NCBI GenBank assembly: GCA_049999805.1
Contig: JBNGIO010004199.1
Location: forward strand, 1-21,048
Reading direction: 5' to 3'
DNA length: 21,048 bases
Source of the DNA: Folioceros fuciformis
Lineage: Eukaryota > Anthocerotophyta > Anthocerotopsida > Anthocerotales
Part shown: in pieces, positions 16,654 to 21,048 of the stretch
Position numbering within the stretch: the first letter of the stretch is position 1
How the letters are laid out: each line of letters begins with the position of its first letter
The notes under the pieces: generated by a model
What the model saw: the letters and a program-made list of their open reading frames with translations, nothing else
Told to the model about the DNA's origin: nothing
Database searches by the model: none
Program-made: the position numbers and the translations under genes

Positions 16654-17772
16654 AAATGGTTCATAACATGTTCTGGAGCCCCGGGCTTTCCCCTGAAACC
16701 AGCTATCTAGTGTTCTACTTATGCATCACCTGCTGGATCATTGGCTTAAAGAAGGGTTGTTGTTGTGTAGAAAGAAGGAAAGGAGAAGCATCCAAATTTG
16801 AGAAGCTTAAAGGTGTGGCTTAGCGACTTTTAAAGGGAAAAGGTAGGGCGTTATGTCATTGGCTACTCGTGCTTTATATATGCCTTTGCTTGTTTGAGAA
16901 TTGGTTAGTTGGTGTGTTATGAGCCATGGTGGGGTGGAATTATAACAAATGAATGTACAAAGTGATGTGTTTTTTTATGGTCATACATTTTGTGGAGCCC
17001 CAAGGATGTGGAAGGAACATCCCATCACTATTGTTTATGTGGTGCGAACATCACATTACAACATGTTGCAACAATGTTAGTATGTTTGTTAGCAATCTTA
17101 TTAACCATTGACAAGTAATAATCAACTATGTCCATCATCTTGCTATGGTTTTAATCTTACAGTGAAAGAAAGATTTGTGAAGTGTAGTAGAGAACTACAT
17201 TTTATGAATGCAAAGTTGCAAACACCAAAATTATGAAAACGATAGGGAGGTGTCATATACGCATTAGGGGGAGTGCACCATTTCATTGCCTGTTATGTGG
17301 AGTGTATTGAGTTTCCTTTTGTGTATAGTGTCCTCGTCCAACGATCTATCATATTGGTTGTAACTTGTACGCGATGAGTACATGCATAGAAACTAGGTTT
17401 AGCATATAGGAATGAGTTTCTTAACAAGATGAGATGAAAAAGACATGTATAACTTAAGTTTGAGATTGAGAAAGAGATGGAGAGGAGAAACTCATGTGTG
17501 CAAGTCCATACCATTCCGAGCTTGAGAAAGAGATAGGGAAGAGAAAATCTTATGCCCTAATCCAAGCTCTAGAAAGAGAAAAGTCATGTACTGAGATGAG
17601 AGAGAGTAAGAAAGTTAAGCAGCAAAGGTAATGCATCTTGCAGGCTTAATAAAGAGAAATAGAATAAAATTTTCTTGAATTCTTGTGTGGATAAAGAACC
17701 ATAGGCCTACAATTTTCTTTAAGGAGTAGGGAGAGCTGTTTGCGGCTGTTATGGGGGTTGGTTACTTATAAA

Positions 17773-17796
17773 GGCGTAGGCGTAGGCGTAGGCGTA
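17773..17796. repeat. (GGCGTA)4 microsatellite
   Basis: Four exact hexamers in a row. Confidence 0.95.
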
Positions 17797-18014
17797 GTGG
17801 TAGCGTGTGGTTTGCTGTTAACCGCGTGTGTGCCTGTGTGCCGAGTTATATGGGTTGTCGCTCCTGATCTAGGGTATTGGATTTTGGATTTGGCTTTTTT
17901 CTGTATTTCTCATTTTGAATTTGCGTGATATACAGTACCTGGAACAGACACTAATTGTGGGCAATACCTGCGTACTGTATGTATGTGTGTATGTATAGGT
18001 TTGTGCGTGTGCAA

Positions 18015-18035
18015 GAAAAAGAAAAGAAAAGAAAA
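18015..18035. repeat. (GAAAA)4 microsatellite
   Basis: Four GAAAA units, the first with one additional A. Confidence 0.9.
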
Positions 18036-18869
18036 GCGTAGCGGTGGGTCCTGAGTGCTACAGACAGACGCTGTCTCCTGGCTCCCCGGCCCCAACCCTT
18101 GCTCTCCCGACGAGGCCGTGTGCGTTGATGTTCCAGGGAGCGGACGATGTGTGCTGGAGGGGGTGATGAACGGCTTGCGCGGTCTAGGCAGCGGCATCTG
18201 CTCCACCGCCGTTGCACACCGCTACAAGCTGGCGAGGCTTGGCCTCGCGGATGGGCTTGCCACCGCCACGGCATGAAATCGCAGAGCTAGCTGGTGAAGG
18301 ACACAGGCCCTTGGCCTACCGCTGCCGCCGCCCTCCCGATCCAAACCTGGGACGCCGTTGCCGCTGGGAACCTTCTGAGGCTCCGCCTTTTCAGGCCTCG
18401 CCCTCGCTCTTTCCTTCACTCTACCAGGCCACTACTTGGTGGCATTCGCTACGCCCTGGAGGCTAGTGTTGTGCGCTCGGCTCGGCTCGGCTCAAGGGTT
18501 TTGCGGGGTGGCCGCCTCGGGGACCCCCATCGCCATCCGGCTGCGCGGGAGCCATCTGCGGCTCACAGCCTTTGAAAGTTTTGCTTAAGCTTGTGCGAAT
18601 GCTGATGCTCGTGGGGTGCGGCTCTTGTCCTCGCTAGCTAGCTTTTCACATCTCCTCGACGAAGGTCTGCTTCTATCTCGGCGTGTTGGCTTTCGGATTT
18701 CCTGCTCGCTGTGGCTGTGGTGGATCGGAGGGTGGAAGCGGAGGGAGAGGGGCCTCTTATGATGCTGCTGTGAGGTTGAGGCTCTGAGGTTGGTATCTCT
18801 TGTTGTGCGCTGGCCCCTTTGTGAACACGTCCGCTTCTTCGAGTTTCAGGTTTCAGAGGAGGGGTCAAG

Positions 18870-20186
18870 ATGCCGAAGGATCCCAGCAGCCGAGCTATGT
18901 CCTCCAAGTCGAGGGGGCTTTACAAGCCGTACGCCACCAGCCAGCAGGGAAAGGAAGAATCTCAGGACAGCTCACCTGATAAGGACGTGGAGGACGCCGC
19001 GTTGCAGAAGGAATGGGATGATGCTACATGTCCGATTTGCATGGAGTGTCCACACAACGCGGTGCTCTTGGTTTGCACTTCTCATGACAAAGGATGCCGC
19101 CCTTACATGTGTGACACCAGTTACAGGCACTCCAATTGCCTGGACCAGTACAGAAAGGCCTCCGAGTCGGACAAGAGTGGAGGAGGAATTACTGCCGCCG
19201 TCTCCGATGTCACTGTGGATAGTGTCGCGGTTCAGGTGCCTCGGGAGAGAGTGGATCAGCGGCGTGCTCGGCAGCGAGTGGCCAGGAGAGGCGACGCAGG
19301 GGCGTCTGTGTCTGGAAGCCGGCCTGACCAACCTGTGGAAGATAGGGTTTCCGATAGAGCAGGTCCAGTGAGGCATGAGACCTCAGGGCCTTTGCGCCTT
19401 GATTCAGAGAGAATTCGTAGCGTGGATGAGGGAGACTCGCATACGGACAGATCCGAGGACATGGAGCTCTCTAGGGCGAGCTTGGACGGGAGGGAAGTTG
19501 CGGACACGGCGGTGTTTGGGAGTGCAGGGGACGCGGATCTGAAATGTCCGTTATGCCGCGGCAAGGTTAAAGGGTGGAAGGTGTTAGAGCCTGCTCGGCA
19601 GCACCTGAATCACAAGAAGCGCAGTTGCGCACATGAATCATGTCCCTTCAGTGGCACTTACGATGAGCTGAGGAAGCACGCTCGGGGAGTTCACCCTCTG
19701 GCGCGACCCTCGGATGTGGACCCTGCTCGGCAACGGGACTGGCGCAGGCTGGAGCGACAGCGCGACTTGGCAGATGTGTTGAGCACTTTCAGATCCGCCA
19801 TGCCCGGGGCAACAGTTTACGGCGACTACATGATCGATGAGGATGGAGAAGAGCACGAAGAGGACGGCGAGATCGAACTTCCTGGGGATGGTGAGAATTG
19901 GTGGACCATGATCCTTTTGTTTCAGGTTTTTGGTCCTGCTGCCAGCATGAGCACCGGTGGTCGCCCAATAAACCGCGTGAGGGGTGGAGGCGTGAGCAGA
20001 CCTTCCCGCATCCGTCAGTCCAGTGCTGTGTTGTCGAGGCAGACACTTTGGGGGGAGAACTTGCAAGGCCCCGGCGGAGGAAGCGCGAATGCAGGGGCGA
20101 GTGGGAGTGGCAGTCCGGGAGAAACCAACATATCTTCCACCAGCAGAAGACGGAGAACTCGAAGTCGTAGGGGTGATCCGCAATGA
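18870..20186 (+). CDS. DUF1644 zinc-finger protein
   Basis: Single-exon protein of 438 residues. DUF1644 is a plant-specific family with Cys/His-rich, RING- and C2H2-like elements; members have been linked to stress and hormone responses, but the biochemical role is not settled. Here: WDDATCPICMECPHNAVLL with Cys54, 57 and 60, Cys69, then SHDKGCRPYMCDTSYRHSNC (Cys76, 81, 90). A Ser/Asp/Arg-rich insert covers residues about 98-222. Then KCPLCRGKVKGW (Cys226, 229), a C2H2-like finger with Cys253, Cys258, His270 and His275, and a conserved helix (RQRDWRRLERQRDLADVLST, then RSAMPGA). An acidic stretch follows (321-342), a short hydrophobic WWTMILLFQVF, and a basic tail ending RRRRTRSRRGD, a possible nuclear signal. 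The ATG at 18870 is followed by MPKD, a usual family start. Confidence 0.93.
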   Translation: MPKDPSSRAMSSKSRGLYKPYATSQQGKEESQDSSPDKDVEDAALQKEWDDATCPICMECPHNAVLLVCTSHDKGCRPYMCDTSYRHSNCLDQYRKASESDKSGGGITAAVSDVTVDSVAVQVPRERVDQRRARQRVARRGDAGASVSGSRPDQPVEDRVSDRAGPVRHETSGPLRLDSERIRSVDEGDSHTDRSEDMELSRASLDGREVADTAVFGSAGDADLKCPLCRGKVKGWKVLEPARQHLNHKKRSCAHESCPFSGTYDELRKHARGVHPLARPSDVDPARQRDWRRLERQRDLADVLSTFRSAMPGATVYGDYMIDEDGEEHEEDGEIELPGDGENWWTMILLFQVFGPAASMSTGGRPINRVRGGGVSRPSRIRQSSAVLSRQTLWGENLQGPGGGSANAGASGSGSPGETNISSTSRRRRTRSRRGDPQ

Positions 20187-20838
20187 GTTTTACATTGGCT
20201 GTGATCCTTGTCTAAAGAAAGCTCTGCAACTCGATTCGGGTATGGAACTCCCATGTGAAGCAGGAAGGCAGCATAGCTTTTTACCCAGTTGCTGCGCATT
20301 GTAGATGTTGCTTGGGTTTGTCAGCATCCCCTGTGGCGCACGGCAGCTTCACGGGTTGGGAGGTAGTAAGCTATTTATTATTACGTAGACGGAAGAAGAG
20401 ATTCTTTTTGTTGTAAAAACAAAATGATTCCGATCGCCTGCTGTTCTGTTGGTTCATCTTTTCCCGCGTACCTTTGTTGCTTGATTTGCGTAGGTGATAT
20501 CTACTCATGTATTGTGACAGGGGTTTTAAGGATGTGCTTGAATGGATACGATTTTTGCGAGGGTTGGAAGTGGGCAGGCGTGCAATGGATGGCGTTGCGG
20601 TGGCGTCACGCCGTGATTGCCGTGCCGTGAAGCCCGTGACGGGAGAGAGGTGGGAAAGTCCATTATCGTTTCCATTGTGTACAAATGTACAGGACAGTTA
20701 GGTGCTGCTTTTTACAGTACGAATAGCAAACACTTGTATGGATTAGTGATTGAAATCCCCGGTTGAAATTTTTTTCTTCCTCAGCGTAGCCTACGACATA
20801 GCTGTCCTGCCTCTCCTTTCTTTCATCACGCAGAGGGT
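20187..20838 (+). other. 3' flank of the DUF1644 gene
   Basis: Probable 3' untranslated region and intergenic DNA. No AATAAA hexamer is visible close to the stop, and no second gene is seen. Confidence 0.45.
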
Positions 20839-20856
20839 GTAGTAGTAGTAGTAGTA
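20839..20856. repeat. (GTA)6 microsatellite
   Basis: Six exact GTA units immediately upstream of the 60-bp duplication. Confidence 0.95.
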
Positions 20857-20860
20857 CTGC

Positions 20861-20983
20861 GTACTGAGTGTACACAGCCCTCCCTACTGGGCCGCACACC
20901 TGGTGGCCTGCCCTGAGGCTGTACTGAGTGAGTGTACACAGCCCTCCCTAGGCCGCAGACTTGGTGGTGGCCTGCCCTGCAGC
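20861..20983. repeat. about 60-bp tandem duplication
   Basis: Copies begin with GTACTGAGTG at 20861 and 20921, share GTACACAGCCCTCCCT and GGCCTGCCCTG, and differ by small indels such as an additional AGTG and an additional GGT in the second copy. Confidence 0.85.
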
Positions 20984-21015
20984 CTCAGGATTCTGGTGGG
21001 CCGTTTGGTCTCCCG

Positions 21016-21044
21016 CTGGGGCTGGGGCTGGGGCTGAGGCTGAG
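21016..21044. repeat. GGGGCT microsatellite at the window end
   Basis: CTGGGG repeats three to four times and then degenerates to CTGAGG. G-runs of four in series could form a quadruplex on this strand. Confidence 0.85.
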
Positions 21045-21048
21045 ACAG

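Larger units (their letters stand above)
16168..18869. other. intergenic DNA, no gene seen
   Basis: From 16660 to 17700 the DNA is AT-rich with purine-rich GAGAAAGAGAT words near 17460-17610. Two microsatellites lie at 17773-17796 and 18015-18035. From 18050 the DNA is GC-rich and probably contains the promoter and 5' untranslated region of the DUF1644 gene; open frames there show no domain. Confidence 0.45.

Noticed and set aside
18790-19371. 193-codon frame overlapping the DUF1644 gene
   Set aside because: It lies in another frame of a clearly conserved coding region and shows no domain of its own.
1-21048. tRNA, rRNA, CRISPR arrays or bacterial-type operons
   Set aside because: No cloverleaf, rRNA core sequences or regularly spaced identical repeats with unique spacers were found; the content is plant nuclear.

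Overview
This is nuclear DNA from a land plant. The evidence is a broken Ty1/copia retrotransposon, a stress-associated A20/AN1 zinc-finger gene with a damaged relative, a plastid-type GNAT acetyltransferase gene with two short GT-AG introns, a DUF1644 C2H2-like zinc-finger gene, and interstitial repeats built from CCTAAAC-like telomeric heptamers. All introns I can model are short (73 to 121 nt), which would suit a compact-intron plant such as a lycophyte or another non-flowering lineage. That lineage guess is inference only.

Layout. 1-1650: a 30-bp minisatellite, a perfect hairpin, and an unknown repeat-encoded reading frame broken by a single TAG. 1648-about 5180 (minus): a 5'-truncated copia element keeping part of integrase, the linker, reverse transcriptase, RNase H and a probable 175-bp 3' LTR; its RT carries a 154-bp insert. 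5190-8090: no genes; pyrimidine-rich DNA, three copies of an 87-bp telomere-like unit, and a 100-N assembly gap flanked by a 29-bp repeat. 8090-10915: a large imperfect palindrome of two head-to-head A20/AN1 genes; the left copy is intact (two A20 fingers plus AN1), the right copy has a duplicated finger and two frameshifts. 10916-12573: non-coding, including a second diverged copy of the repeat seen at 1170-1310. 12574-13432: three-exon GNAT gene. 13462-14151 (minus): a long open frame of unknown reality. 15122-16167: a candidate five-exon gene that no single open frame reveals, of unrecognised family. 16168-18869: intergenic. 18870-20186: DUF1644 gene. 20187-21048: its 3' flank and a cluster of short tandem repeats.

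The genes do not form a pathway. The strongest themes are (i) the inverted A20/AN1 gene duplication, where the two copies can be read as one intact and one decaying paralogue, (ii) the hidden five-exon gene, and (iii) an unusually high number of short two-copy tandem duplications (20 to 99 bp) spread over coding, promoter and intergenic DNA. Base composition is uneven: AT-rich around the A20/AN1 palindrome, GC-rich around the GNAT and DUF1644 genes.
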